This document shows, in pieces, positions 15,940 through 24,452 of a DNA stretch of 38,813 nucleotides. The position numbers and the translations under genes are program-made. The notes beneath the pieces were generated by a model. It made no database searches. It was not told the DNA's origin and saw nothing but the letters and a program-made list of their open reading frames with translations. Position 1 is the first letter of the stretch, and every line of letters starts with the position of its first letter. The DNA comes from Bacteroides sp. UBA1773. GTDB lineage: Bacteria > Bacteroidota > Bacteroidia > Bacteroidales > Bacteroidaceae. The stretch lies in the NCBI GenBank assembly GCA_002315285.1, contig DCGR01000004.1:1-38813 (forward strand). Reading direction: 5' to 3'.

Positions 15940-16197
15940 ATGTTATTATCAGCAATTTTGTTACAAGCAGCCGCAGGCGCAGGTCTCGCCAAGGTAGGTG
16001 CAGCCATCGGAGCAGGCATTGCAGTGGTTGGCGCAAGTTATGGTATTGGTAAAATCGGTTCGAAGGCCATGGAGAGCATAGCCCGCCAGCCCGAGGCATC
16101 CAGCGACATCCGTACGAGTATGATCATCATCGGAGCCTTGGTGGAAGGTGCCGCATTGTTTGCCATCGCAGTCTGCTTCCTCACATTAGTCCTCTGA
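15940..16197 (+). CDS. atpE: F1Fo ATP synthase subunit c
   Basis: An 85-residue proteolipid with two membrane helices joined by the polar loop SIARQPEASSDIR (RQPE at 49-52). The ion-binding carboxylate is Glu69 in IIGALVEGAALF. The residue after it is Gly, and no Gln is seen at the matching place in helix 1 (glycine-rich GAAIGAGIAVVG), so the Na+-binding signature is missing and proton coupling is likely. The first 15 residues are longer than in the E. coli protein. It lies 34 bases after atpB. Confidence 0.96.
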   Translation: MLLSAILLQAAAGAGLAKVGAAIGAGIAVVGASYGIGKIGSKAMESIARQPEASSDIRTSMIIIGALVEGAALFAIAVCFLTLVL

Positions 16198-16203
16198 TAG
16201 CTC

Positions 16204-16707
16204 ATGTCGCTGTTGTTACCCGAATCCGGATTGTTGCTGTGGATGCTCCTTGCCTTTGGCATCGTGTTCGCCATCCTGGCAAAATATGGTTTCCCTGTGA
16301 TTACACAGATGGTGGCTAAGCGCAAGGAGTATATTGACCAATCGCTGCAAGCTGCCAAAACAGCCAACGAACAGTTGCAACGCTTGCAGTCCGAAGGCGA
16401 TGCCATATTGGCAAAGGCACGTGAAGAGCAAGCACGCATCCTGAAGGAGGCGAAAGAAACTGGAGAACGGATCGTGAGCGATGCCCGTGAAAAAGCACAG
16501 GCAGAAGGCAACCGGATGCTACACGAAGTACAGGCACAAATCAAGGAAGAGAAGGACGAGGCCATCCGCGACATTCGTCGGCAAGTGGCCATCCTTTCCG
16601 TCAACATCGCCGAAAAAGTGATACGCGAGAAACTGGATACCAACGAGAAGCAGATGACCATGATTGAGCGTATGCTCGATGAAATCAACAACGAATCATG
16701 TCAGTAG
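16204..16707 (+). CDS. atpF: F1Fo ATP synthase subunit b
   Basis: A 167-residue peripheral-stalk subunit. A single N-terminal membrane helix (about residues 8-28, LLLWMLLAFGIVFAILAKYGF) is followed by a long, charged, almost uninterrupted helix (about 35-160) rich in E, K, Q and A. This forms the right-handed coiled coil linking Fo to subunit delta. It lies 6 bases after atpE and overlaps atpH by 10 bases, in keeping with tight co-translation of the stator. Confidence 0.96.
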   Translation: MSLLLPESGLLLWMLLAFGIVFAILAKYGFPVITQMVAKRKEYIDQSLQAAKTANEQLQRLQSEGDAILAKAREEQARILKEAKETGERIVSDAREKAQAEGNRMLHEVQAQIKEEKDEAIRDIRRQVAILSVNIAEKVIREKLDTNEKQMTMIERMLDEINNESCQ

Positions 16708-17243
16708 CCAAACGATATGCCAAGGCGTTGTACCTCTATGCCACCGAAAACGGCGCAGAGGATGCAGTCTATGAAGAAGCCCTTCGGTTGGACCACACGT
16801 TTGCGAATGTCCACGATGTCTTGAAGGTAATCACCAATCCGCAAGTGAAAACCGACAGGAAAAAGCAACTCATAGCCAGCATACTCGACAACCACCCGAC
16901 CTCCACCCTACAGCGTTTCGTCGGCTTGGTATTCCTCCATCGACGCGAAGCTCACATGCGTCTCATCATGCTGATGTACATCGACTTGTATCGCGAGAAG
17001 AAAAACATCCACGTAGGTCGCATCACCACTGCCGTACCCATGTCCGATAAGATTGTCCAACGCATCCGCCACGAGTTTGAGAAACAGCAGGGAGGCATTG
17101 TCGATTTTTCGAACAGGGTGAACCCCGACATTGAGGGTGGATTCATTTTCGAAATCAACTCCCTGCGTCTCGATGCCAGCGTCAGGAATCAGATGCAACG
17201 CATCAAGAAACAGTTTATAGAAAAAAACAAAAGAATCGTATGA
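16698..17243 (+). CDS. atpH: F1Fo ATP synthase subunit delta
   Basis: A 181-residue stator subunit that caps the F1 head and joins it to subunit b. The N-terminal helical bundle (MSVAKRYAKALYLYATENG and following, about 1-105) and the C-terminal part with GGFIFEINSLRLDASVRNQM (about 147-170) match the OSCP/delta family. It overlaps atpF by 10 bases and atpA by 4 bases. Confidence 0.95.
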   Translation: MSVAKRYAKALYLYATENGAEDAVYEEALRLDHTFANVHDVLKVITNPQVKTDRKKQLIASILDNHPTSTLQRFVGLVFLHRREAHMRLIMLMYIDLYREKKNIHVGRITTAVPMSDKIVQRIRHEFEKQQGGIVDFSNRVNPDIEGGFIFEINSLRLDASVRNQMQRIKKQFIEKNKRIV

Positions 17244-18826
17244 GTGAAAAGATAAAAGCAGCTGAGATTACCGACGTGCTTTTGCAGCAACTGCGCGACA
17301 TCGATGCCTCCCTGCATTTCGAGGAAGTGGGTACTGTGCTCCAGGTGAGCGATGGCGTGGTTCGCATCTACGGATTGCAGAATGCCGAAGCCAACGAACT
17401 CCTTGAACTCGAGAATGGCATGATGGCCATCGTCATGAACCTCGAAGAAGACAACGTCGGTGCCGTGCTCCTCGGCCCTACCGACCAAGTGAGCGAAGGC
17501 ATGGTGGTGAAGCGCACCAATCGCATCGCTTCCATCCGTGTGGGCGAAACCATGCTCGGACGAGTCGTCGACCCATTGGGCAATCCACTCGATGGCAAAG
17601 GCGCCATCGAAGGCGACCTTTATGAAATGCCGCTTGAGCGCAAGGCTCCTGGCGTCATCTTCCGCCAACCCGTCAATGAGCCGCTGCAAACCGGACTGAA
17701 ATCCATCGATGCCATGATTCCCATCGGTCGCGGACAGCGCGAACTCATCATCGGCGACCGTCAGACGGGTAAGACCGCCATTGCCATCGACACCATCATT
17801 AACCAGAAAAGCTTCTACGAGGCCGGGAAACCTGTCTATTGCATCTATGTGGCTGTCGGTCAGAAAGGTTCTACCGTAGCAGCATTGGTCAACACGCTCA
17901 AGGAAAAAGGAGCACTACCCTATACCATCGTAGTGTCGGCCACAGCCGCCGATCCTGCTGCCATGCAATATTTCGCCCCCTTTGCCGGGGCAGCCATCGG
18001 CGAATACTTCCGCGACACAGGCCGCGACGCATTGGTGTTCTATGACGACCTCTCGAAGCAGGCAGTGGCCTATCGCGAGGTTTCCCTCATCCTGCGCCGT
18101 CCTTCTGGTCGCGAAGCCTATCCTGGCGACATCTTCTATCTCCACAGCCGCCTTCTCGAACGGGCAGCCAAAATCATCAACCAGCAGGAAGTGGCCGAGC
18201 AGATGAACGACCTGCCTCCCTCGCTGGTAGGCAAAGTGAAATGTGGCGGTTCGCTCACAGCCCTGCCCATCATCGAAACCCAGGCAGGCGACGTGTCGGC
18301 CTACATCCCCACCAATGTCATTTCCATCACCGATGGTCAGATATTCCTCGACACCGACCTCTTCAACCAAGGCTTCCGCCCCGCCATCAACGTGGGCATC
18401 TCGGTGAGCCGTGTAGGAGGAGCCGCTCAAATCAAGAGCATGAAGAAGGTGGCAGGAACACTCAAAATCAGTCAGGCCCAATACCGTGAGTTAGAGGCAT
18501 TCTCGAAGTTCTCGAGCGACATGGATGCTGTCACAGCTCTTACCATCGACCAAGGACGCAAGAACAATCGTCTCCTCGTCCAGTTGCAATACACGCCCAT
18601 GCCCGTAAGCGAACAAATCGCCATCCTCTACTGCGGCATCAACGGACTGCTACGCGATGTGCCGCTGGAAAGGGTCATCGAATTTCAGCACCAATTCCTC
18701 GAGCTGTTACGCCTCGACCATCAGTCCGATGTCCTCGACGTACTTGCCTCAGGAGTCATCGACAGCGAGGTCACCCACATCATCGAGACATTAGCCAGCG
18801 AACTCTCGCAAACCTATAAAGTATAA
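17240..18826 (+). CDS. atpA: F1Fo ATP synthase subunit alpha
   Basis: A 528-residue, non-catalytic nucleotide-binding subunit of F1. The Walker A motif GDRQTGKT is at residues 172-179. The N-terminal beta-barrel (GTVLQVSDGVVRIYGL), the family signature PAINVGISVSRVGGAAQ and a helical C-terminal domain are all present. The length is slightly above the usual 500-515. The start codon overlaps the atpH stop by 4 bases, and atpG follows after 5 bases. Confidence 0.98.
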   Translation: MSEKIKAAEITDVLLQQLRDIDASLHFEEVGTVLQVSDGVVRIYGLQNAEANELLELENGMMAIVMNLEEDNVGAVLLGPTDQVSEGMVVKRTNRIASIRVGETMLGRVVDPLGNPLDGKGAIEGDLYEMPLERKAPGVIFRQPVNEPLQTGLKSIDAMIPIGRGQRELIIGDRQTGKTAIAIDTIINQKSFYEAGKPVYCIYVAVGQKGSTVAALVNTLKEKGALPYTIVVSATAADPAAMQYFAPFAGAAIGEYFRDTGRDALVFYDDLSKQAVAYREVSLILRRPSGREAYPGDIFYLHSRLLERAAKIINQQEVAEQMNDLPPSLVGKVKCGGSLTALPIIETQAGDVSAYIPTNVISITDGQIFLDTDLFNQGFRPAINVGISVSRVGGAAQIKSMKKVAGTLKISQAQYRELEAFSKFSSDMDAVTALTIDQGRKNNRLLVQLQYTPMPVSEQIAILYCGINGLLRDVPLERVIEFQHQFLELLRLDHQSDVLDVLASGVIDSEVTHIIETLASELSQTYKV

Positions 18827-18831
18827 CTGTC

Positions 18832-19689
18832 ATGCCATCACTCAAGGAAGTAAAGGGACGCATCAACTCCATCACCAGCACGCGGAAGATTACGGCTGCC
18901 ATGAAGATGGTGGCCTCCGCCAAGCTTCACAGGGCGCAGAACTCCATCGAGCACCTGCTTCCCTATCAGGAGCACTTGCAACAGCTACTCAGCGAGTTGC
19001 TCTCCTCCCAAGCCAAGGTCGAGTCGCCATTTGTTCAGGTCCGTCAGCCCAAGCGGGTGGCCATCGTCGCTTTTGCCTCCAACCAAAGCCTGTGTGGTAG
19101 CTACAATTCCAATGCGCTGAAACACACGCTCAGCATCATCCACGAATACAAGGACGCAGAAGAAATCCACATCTACGCCATCGGCAAGAAACTGTCCGAT
19201 GCGCTGCAGAAACAGCAGTTCGCTAGCAAAGGCGACTTCTCCCACCTGTCGGCAAACCCCACCTTTCATGAAGCATCGGCACTCGCCACCTCACTCATGC
19301 AACAGTTTGAGCAACGGCAAATCGACCGCGTCGAACTGGTTTATTACCACTTCAAGAACATCGCTGTGCAGGTGCCGACACGTGCCATGCTGCTCCCCTT
19401 ATCGTTGACCACCAGAGGCAACGCCCCGACAGGCACCGACTACATCCTCGAGCCATCGGCTCCCGAACTGCTCACCCAGCTACTACCCAAGGTCGTACGC
19501 ATGAACCTTTATTCTACCCTGCTCGACGCCATCGCCGCCGAACATGCAGCCCGCACCATGGCCATGCAGATAGCCACCGAGAATGCCGACGAAATGCTGC
19601 AGGAGCTCCATCTCATCTACAACAAAACCCGTCAGCAAGCTATCACAAGTGCCCTGCTCGACATGGTGGGAGGACAGCTCGATCAATAA
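18832..19689 (+). CDS. atpG: F1Fo ATP synthase subunit gamma
   Basis: A 285-residue central rotor shaft. The N-terminal helix (MPSLKEVKGRINSITSTRKI, then TAAMKMVASAKLHRAQ) and the C-terminal helix (ENADEMLQELHLIYNKTRQQ, then AITSALLDMVGG) are the conserved coiled-coil pair that turns inside the alpha-beta ring. The middle Rossmann-like domain is the variable part. It is the last gene of the complex; the next gene starts 40 bases later with no visible terminator or promoter between them. Confidence 0.96.
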   Translation: MPSLKEVKGRINSITSTRKITAAMKMVASAKLHRAQNSIEHLLPYQEHLQQLLSELLSSQAKVESPFVQVRQPKRVAIVAFASNQSLCGSYNSNALKHTLSIIHEYKDAEEIHIYAIGKKLSDALQKQQFASKGDFSHLSANPTFHEASALATSLMQQFEQRQIDRVELVYYHFKNIAVQVPTRAMLLPLSLTTRGNAPTGTDYILEPSAPELLTQLLPKVVRMNLYSTLLDAIAAEHAARTMAMQIATENADEMLQELHLIYNKTRQQAITSALLDMVGGQLDQ

Positions 19690-19729
19690 TCCCCATAACA
19701 CCCATATCAATTTCAAGACAATACACGAC

Positions 19730-20983
19730 ATGAAAAAAATTGGAAAATACTCTTTCGGCATAGGCGACCGCTTCTCGCACGAAGGCGAAGCACAGCTACA
19801 AGCTTTGATGAAAGCACGTCAGCAACTCAACCTCGACATCACTCCCGTTTGGAACAAGTCCAACCGCGAACACACCATCGTAGGCTCCGAGCCCATCGAC
19901 ACCCGCATCGAGGCCGACAACGCCGTGAAAGCCCTCCACTACGAAGGCAACTATTACGTCGATGCCGACCACATCAATCTGCACAATGTTGACCGATTCC
20001 TCGACGCATCCGACTTCTTCACCATCGATGTGGCCGACTACATCGGCCAATCCGCCGATGCCGCCTCCATCCAGGCCTTTGTGACCCGCAACGCCAAATA
20101 CAGCGGAAAGCTTGCCATCCCTGGCATGCAGCCCATTGCCACCACCACCGCCATGATTGAGCAGATAGCATCGAAATTCCTGTTTGCTGCACAGGAAGCA
20201 GGACGCATCTATCGCTACATAGCCCAAAAGAAAGGCGAAGGCAACTTCATCACCGAAGTGTCGATGGACGAGGTCAACGATGCACAAACCCCCGTCGAGC
20301 TGTTCTTCATTCTGAGCGCACTGGCCGCCGAAGGCATACCCGCACAGACCATTGCACCCAAGTTCACCGGACGATTCAACAAAGGAGTCGACTATGTGGG
20401 CGACATCGCACAGTTCACCAAGGAATTCGAGCAGGATTTGCTGGTCATCGACTATGCTGTGAAAGAGTTTGGCCTGCCCCACAACCTCAAGCTGAGCATC
20501 CACTCTGGCAGCGACAAGTTCTCCATCTACCCCATCATGGGCAATCTCATACGCAAATACGACAAAGGCATACACGTAAAGACCGCCGGAACCACTTGGC
20601 TCGAAGAGGTCATCGGACTCTCACTGGCCGACGCTGGAGCCTTGCAGCTGGCAAAAGAAATCTATGCCAAGTCGTTAGGCCGTTTCGATGAGCTCTGCAT
20701 CCCCTACGCCACCGTCATCGACATCGACATGACGAAACTGCCCTCACCCGATGAAGTCAACACTTGGAACGGCCAGCGTTTTGCTGAGACACTCCGTCAC
20801 GACCCATCTAATGCCAACTACAACATCCATTTCCGTCAGCTCATCCACGTCAGCTACAAGATAGCCGCAGAGTATGGAGCAGCCTACACCGATGCGCTGA
20901 AGCGCAACAAGGCCATCGTAGGTGCCGAAGTGTGCGGCAACCTTTACGACCGTCACATCCTTCGCATGTTCAAGGCCAATTAG
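19730..20983 (+). CDS. uxaE: Tagaturonate/fructuronate epimerase-like protein (UxaE family)
   Basis: A 417-residue protein resembling UxaE, a metal-dependent C4 epimerase that interconverts D-tagaturonate and D-fructuronate in galacturonate breakdown. Recognisable pieces are GIGDRF near residue 10, VDADHINLHNVDRFLDASDFF near 75-95 (a candidate metal-binding D/H pair) and LSIHSGSDKFSIYPIMGN near 262-280. ATG 19730 (MKKIGKYSFGIGD) is preferred over the longer frame from 19583, which lies inside atpG. The 40-base gap suggests read-through from the ATP synthase operon. No other uronate genes are in the window. Family membership is fairly secure; the exact substrate is not. Confidence 0.75.
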   Translation: MKKIGKYSFGIGDRFSHEGEAQLQALMKARQQLNLDITPVWNKSNREHTIVGSEPIDTRIEADNAVKALHYEGNYYVDADHINLHNVDRFLDASDFFTIDVADYIGQSADAASIQAFVTRNAKYSGKLAIPGMQPIATTTAMIEQIASKFLFAAQEAGRIYRYIAQKKGEGNFITEVSMDEVNDAQTPVELFFILSALAAEGIPAQTIAPKFTGRFNKGVDYVGDIAQFTKEFEQDLLVIDYAVKEFGLPHNLKLSIHSGSDKFSIYPIMGNLIRKYDKGIHVKTAGTTWLEEVIGLSLADAGALQLAKEIYAKSLGRFDELCIPYATVIDIDMTKLPSPDEVNTWNGQRFAETLRHDPSNANYNIHFRQLIHVSYKIAAEYGAAYTDALKRNKAIVGAEVCGNLYDRHILRMFKAN

Positions 20984-21066
20984 CCAACGAAAAACGAATC
21001 GACGGGAGCCCACCCCACTTGCCCATGGAGTAGCTCTCGCCGCAGGCGCTCCGAAACAATCCGTCG

Positions 21067-21122
21067 CCAAGGTGGCTGGGAAGGGGTCTCTCCCGCTGCC
21101 ATCCCCTGAGGTGGAGGGACTG
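21067..21122. repeat. Degenerate GC-rich intergenic repeat
   Basis: The 225-base gap 20984-21208 contains a C/G-tract block. On the minus strand it reads roughly CCCTCCACCTCAGGGGATGG, followed by a GAGACCCCTTCCCAGCC-type segment. This resembles, from memory, a decayed copy of the CCCTCCCC-AGGGGAGG palindromic repeats scattered between genes in many Bacteroidetes. No gene is seen in the gap. The promoter of the next gene is at its right end. Confidence 0.4.
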
Positions 21123-21177
21123 AGGACTGACGGTGGCTATTGCCGAGAACCGAAAACCGAAAACTGAAACTTTTCGC

Positions 21178-21185
21178 TATCTTTG
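21178..21185 (+). promoter_or_regulatory. Promoter -7 element for the EamA transporter gene
   Basis: TATCTTTG matches TAnnTTTG perfectly. Expected transcription starts near 21190, leaving a leader of about 18-20 bases. GAGGA at 21201-21205 sits only a few bases before the ATG, an unusual Shine-Dalgarno-like purine stretch for this group. Confidence 0.7.
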
Positions 21186-21208
21186 CAGCTTGGCAAGAAT
21201 GAGGAATC

Positions 21209-22159
21209 ATGCAGTATTGGGGTGAAACAATATCTCTTGTTGTGGCATTGTCTTGGACTGCCACAGCCTTGTGTGCCGACATAGCGAGCCACAAGCTGGG
21301 GGCACAACCGCTCAATCTTATCAGGATGGGGCTTTCGCTTGTGTGCTTGGTGGTGTTTCTTTGGGTTTTGACAGGCTCTCCCATGCCCATTGGAACGGAT
21401 GGAAAAACATGGTTTTGGCTTGCCTTGTCGGGGTTGGTGGGGTATGTGTTCGGCGATTACTGCTTGTTCAACTCTTATGTTGTCTTTGGTTCCAAATTTG
21501 GCCAACTGTTCATGACAATAGCTCCTCCTACGGCGGGTGTTGCTGGATGGCTCTTTTTGGGCGAACGGATGGACGGACATGCGTGGCTGGCTATGGCTGT
21601 GACCCTTTCGGGTATTGCCATGTCTATTCTGGGCAAGGACAAGCGCGATACGAATCATCGCCTCAGGCTAAGGCTCAAGTTGCCCATTAAGGGTGTCATG
21701 TTTGGCATAGGGGCAGGAGTAGGACAGGGCTTGGGGCTTGTGCTCAGCAAGCAGGGGCTTGATACTTATGCCACGGCTTTGCCTGTGGGTGTTTCGGAGG
21801 AGGTTGTCTTTGCCATGCCGTTTGCTGGTACATTCATTAGGGCCATATTCGGGTTCATGGGTTTCTTTGTGCTGCTTGTGTGTAGTGGGAAAATGGATCG
21901 GGTTGGCTGTGCCTTGAAAGACAGAAATGGCATGACGTTTGCTTTTCTGACGACACTGTTCGGCCCTTTCATCGGAGTGTCGCTGTCGTTGATGGCTGTA
22001 CAGCACACCCAAGCCGGAATCGCATCGACCTTAATGGCACTGACTCCCGTCTTGATAATCTTTCCGTATGCGCTTGTGTATAGGCAGAAAATCAAGCCGA
22101 TGGAATTTGTCGGAGCTCTTGTCACGGTGTGTGGCGTGGCCATGTTTTTTCTGCTGTAA
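21209..22159 (+). CDS. EamA/DMT family transporter
   Basis: A 316-residue inner-membrane protein with about ten hydrophobic segments in two similar halves, the hallmark of the drug/metabolite transporter superfamily. The first half ends near SGIAMSILGKDKRD (about 132-150) and the second runs from about 160 to the end. The C-terminal segment PIGVSLSLMAVQHTQAGIAS, then TLMALTPVLII, is the typical EamA signature. The substrate cannot be deduced; relatives export amino acids or other small metabolites. It has its own promoter and appears to be a single-gene unit. Confidence 0.88.
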   Translation: MQYWGETISLVVALSWTATALCADIASHKLGAQPLNLIRMGLSLVCLVVFLWVLTGSPMPIGTDGKTWFWLALSGLVGYVFGDYCLFNSYVVFGSKFGQLFMTIAPPTAGVAGWLFLGERMDGHAWLAMAVTLSGIAMSILGKDKRDTNHRLRLRLKLPIKGVMFGIGAGVGQGLGLVLSKQGLDTYATALPVGVSEEVVFAMPFAGTFIRAIFGFMGFFVLLVCSGKMDRVGCALKDRNGMTFAFLTTLFGPFIGVSLSLMAVQHTQAGIASTLMALTPVLIIFPYALVYRQKIKPMEFVGALVTVCGVAMFFLL

Positions 22160-22186
22160 GGGAGACTGATACTGAAAGTGTTGTCA

Positions 22187-22194
22187 TATATTTG
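22187..22194 (+). promoter_or_regulatory. Candidate upstream -7 element for SDR-Nramp operon
   Basis: TATATTTG matches TAnnTTTG perfectly, 28 bases after the EamA gene. If used, the leader to the SDR start at 22363 would be about 163 bases. A second perfect match lies 60 bases downstream. Confidence 0.45.
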
Positions 22195-22246
22195 CCAATT
22201 TTGGGGAAAAGGGCTGGAAAATGTGGCGTTTCATGGGAATTATTAC

Positions 22247-22254
22247 TAATTTTG
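22247..22254 (+). promoter_or_regulatory. -7 element for SDR-Nramp operon with long leader
   Basis: TAATTTTG matches TAnnTTTG perfectly. The predicted leader (about 22260-22362) is roughly 100 bases and holds small inverted repeats: CGTTG 22259-22263 with CAACG 22315-22319, and GAGC 22268-22271 with GCTC 22280-22283. I recognise no known riboswitch in it. Confidence 0.55.
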
Positions 22255-22362
22255 TGGCCGTTGGCATGAGCAATCCGATGCTCCCACGAACGGGGTGGAT
22301 GGATGCGATACCGACAACGATGGAGATAATTGTCTGAATTATTAATAAAAAAGTACAGAAAA

Positions 22363-23118
22363 ATGAATGATTTGAAAGGAAAGATTGCCGTTGTGACAGG
22401 AGGTTCGCGCGACATAGGCAGAGCCATCTCCGTGAAGCTGGCTGGCGAGGGTGTGAAGGTTTGCATCAACTACAACCACAACGAGGCCAAGGCTCAGGAA
22501 ACGCTCGAAATGGTAAGGCAGGCAGGTGGCGAGGCCGTGCTGTTCAAGGCCGATGTGACGAAGGAAGCCGAAGTGGTGGCCATGTTTGCTTTTGCAGCCG
22601 GAACCTTTGGCGGCAAGGTGGACATCCTTGTGAACAATGCAGGTGGCATCATGGGTCGCAAGACCATTGAGGAACAGGATGAGGCTTGGTACAACGCACT
22701 GATGGATCTGAACTTCAAGAGTTGTTGGCTTTGCACACGTGAGGTGCTGAAATACATGGGAAAGGGCGGTTCCATCGTGAACATCTCGTCCCAAGCCGCC
22801 CGCGATGGCGGTGGTGCCGGATCGTCGATCTATGCTTGCGGCAAGGCTGCCATGCTGTGCCATACACGTGCCATGGCTAAGGAACTGGGTCCACGCGGCA
22901 TCCGTATCAATGCGGTTTGTCCGGGCATGATCAACACGTATTTCCACGACACCTTCACGAAGCCGGAGGGTCGTGAGGCGTTGCATCGCAGTGCACCATT
23001 GCGTCGCGAGGGCGAGGCTTGTGAGGTGGCCGATCTGGTAAGTTATCTGGCAAGCGACGAGTCGTCGTATATGACGGGTAACGGAATAGACATCAACGGC
23101 GGTTGCCTGTTCTCGTAA
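22363..23118 (+). CDS. Short-chain dehydrogenase/reductase (SDR)
   Basis: A 251-residue classical SDR, an NAD(P)-dependent oxidoreductase resembling 3-oxoacyl-ACP reductases and sugar or polyol dehydrogenases. The cofactor loop TGGSRDIG is at residues 12-19, NNAGG at 91-95, the catalytic Ser at about 142 (NISSQ), and Tyr157/Lys161 in the YACGK motif. The C-terminus ends YMTGNGIDINGGCLFS, the family's usual last strand. ATG 22363 is preferred over the in-frame upstream start at 22330, which adds a lysine-rich tail not seen in SDRs. Its stop codon directly touches the ATG of the Nramp-like gene, so the two are translationally linked and probably share a pathway. Confidence 0.92.
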   Translation: MNDLKGKIAVVTGGSRDIGRAISVKLAGEGVKVCINYNHNEAKAQETLEMVRQAGGEAVLFKADVTKEAEVVAMFAFAAGTFGGKVDILVNNAGGIMGRKTIEEQDEAWYNALMDLNFKSCWLCTREVLKYMGKGGSIVNISSQAARDGGGAGSSIYACGKAAMLCHTRAMAKELGPRGIRINAVCPGMINTYFHDTFTKPEGREALHRSAPLRREGEACEVADLVSYLASDESSYMTGNGIDINGGCLFS

Positions 23119-24378
23119 ATGAAATCGGTGGCGAGACAACTGCTACGCTGGATTTCGCTGGTAGGCCCGGGACTGTTCTGTCTGGGCTTCACCATCGGAA
23201 CGGGTAGTGTCACCTCGATGGTGAAATCGGGAAGCATGTATGGCACCCAGTTGCTGTGGGTGCTGGCGATTAGTGCCTTCTTTACTTGGGTGATGACCCA
23301 TGCTTACGGAAGGTTTGCCATAGAAACGGGCGACACGGCCATCCATGGTGTCCGGACGAGACTGCGTGGTGGCAAATGGTGGGCTTCGTTGCTCATTGCA
23401 GGTCTGGTGGTGAGCCAGTGGATCAGCCTGAGCAGCATTCTCAACATCACTTCGAATGCGGTGAAGGAGGTCATCTGCCTGTGTGTGCCAGGTGTCTCGG
23501 AAGGTACGGCTTACTGGATAGTGCTTGTCACAGCCATCTGCATTGCAGGTGTGGTGTGGCTATTGCTCAACATCGGCACGTACAGTATGTTCGAGAAAAT
23601 TCTGTCGGTGCTGGTCACGCTCATGGGGCTGTCGTTCATTATCTCTCTGTTCATCGAGCTCCCCGATCCAGTCATGGTGGCCAGTGGGTTGTTGCCATCT
23701 CTGCCTTCCGACCCTAACACTCGCTTGTTCGTGGCGGCTTTTGTGGGTACGACCATGTCGTCGCCCACGTTTGTGATCCGCCCGCTCATCATCAAGTCGA
23801 AGGGATGGAAGAAGGGCGACGAACGCACTCAAAAGATAGATGCCATGACGAGTGCGGCACTCACATTCATTATCAGTGCCTCTATCATGTTGTGTGCTGC
23901 CAGTGTGCTGTTCACACGCGGCATCAGTGTGGAGAAAGTGCTCGACATGATTTATGTGCTGCAACCGCTTGCCGGACGGTTTGCCGTGGCATTGTTTGTG
24001 GTGGGACTGCTCAGCGCTGGCTTGTCGTCGATATTTCCCATCATGATGCTCGCTCCTGAACTCATCAGCGACTATAGGGCTGGACAGATGCAAACGGGTA
24101 CTCGCCTGTTCAAGTGTCTGACTGCCATTGCGGTGTTGGCTGGCTTGGTCATCCCTGTGTTGGGCACGAGTCCTGTCATTACGCAGGTGGCCTCGCAGGT
24201 GACGCTGGTGTTTGTGCTTCCGCTGGTGATTCTGCTGATGCTGATACTCATCAACAAACGTGAGGTGATGGGTGATGCCAGACCGGGCTGGGGCTTCAAC
24301 ATACTCATGGTGCTGGCCTTGTTTTTTGCCTGTGTGGTTTCATATACTGGTGTGGTGGCGCTTGGCAAACTGCTGTAA
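23119..24378 (+). CDS. Divergent Nramp-like membrane transporter
   Basis: A 419-residue protein with about eleven hydrophobic segments. The opening VGPGLFCLGFTIGTGSVTSM, then the YGTQLLWVLAISAFF segment, aligns with TM1-TM2 of Nramp metal transporters. However, the metal-binding DPGN of TM1 is replaced by GTGS (residues 27-30). In TM6 the MPHN motif reads MSSP (about 209-212), so the Asp and Asn ligands are missing. Transport of Mn2+ or Fe2+ by the usual mechanism is therefore doubtful. It begins with no gap after the SDR stop codon, so a shared substrate (perhaps organic) is possible but unproven. It might also be called a divalent metal cation transporter by automated pipelines. Confidence 0.8.
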   Translation: MKSVARQLLRWISLVGPGLFCLGFTIGTGSVTSMVKSGSMYGTQLLWVLAISAFFTWVMTHAYGRFAIETGDTAIHGVRTRLRGGKWWASLLIAGLVVSQWISLSSILNITSNAVKEVICLCVPGVSEGTAYWIVLVTAICIAGVVWLLLNIGTYSMFEKILSVLVTLMGLSFIISLFIELPDPVMVASGLLPSLPSDPNTRLFVAAFVGTTMSSPTFVIRPLIIKSKGWKKGDERTQKIDAMTSAALTFIISASIMLCAASVLFTRGISVEKVLDMIYVLQPLAGRFAVALFVVGLLSAGLSSIFPIMMLAPELISDYRAGQMQTGTRLFKCLTAIAVLAGLVIPVLGTSPVITQVASQVTLVFVLPLVILLMLILINKREVMGDARPGWGFNILMVLALFFACVVSYTGVVALGKLL

Positions 24379-24452
24379 TGAGACGGATGGGCCGAAGCAG
24401 GCTGGGAGAGAACGACCGATATGGGCAATGGTGTGAGTGACTACAGTAACAA

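Noticed and set aside
22255..22362. Known Mn2+ or Ni/Co riboswitch
   Set aside because: I could not find the conserved core bases of those classes, only short inverted repeats.
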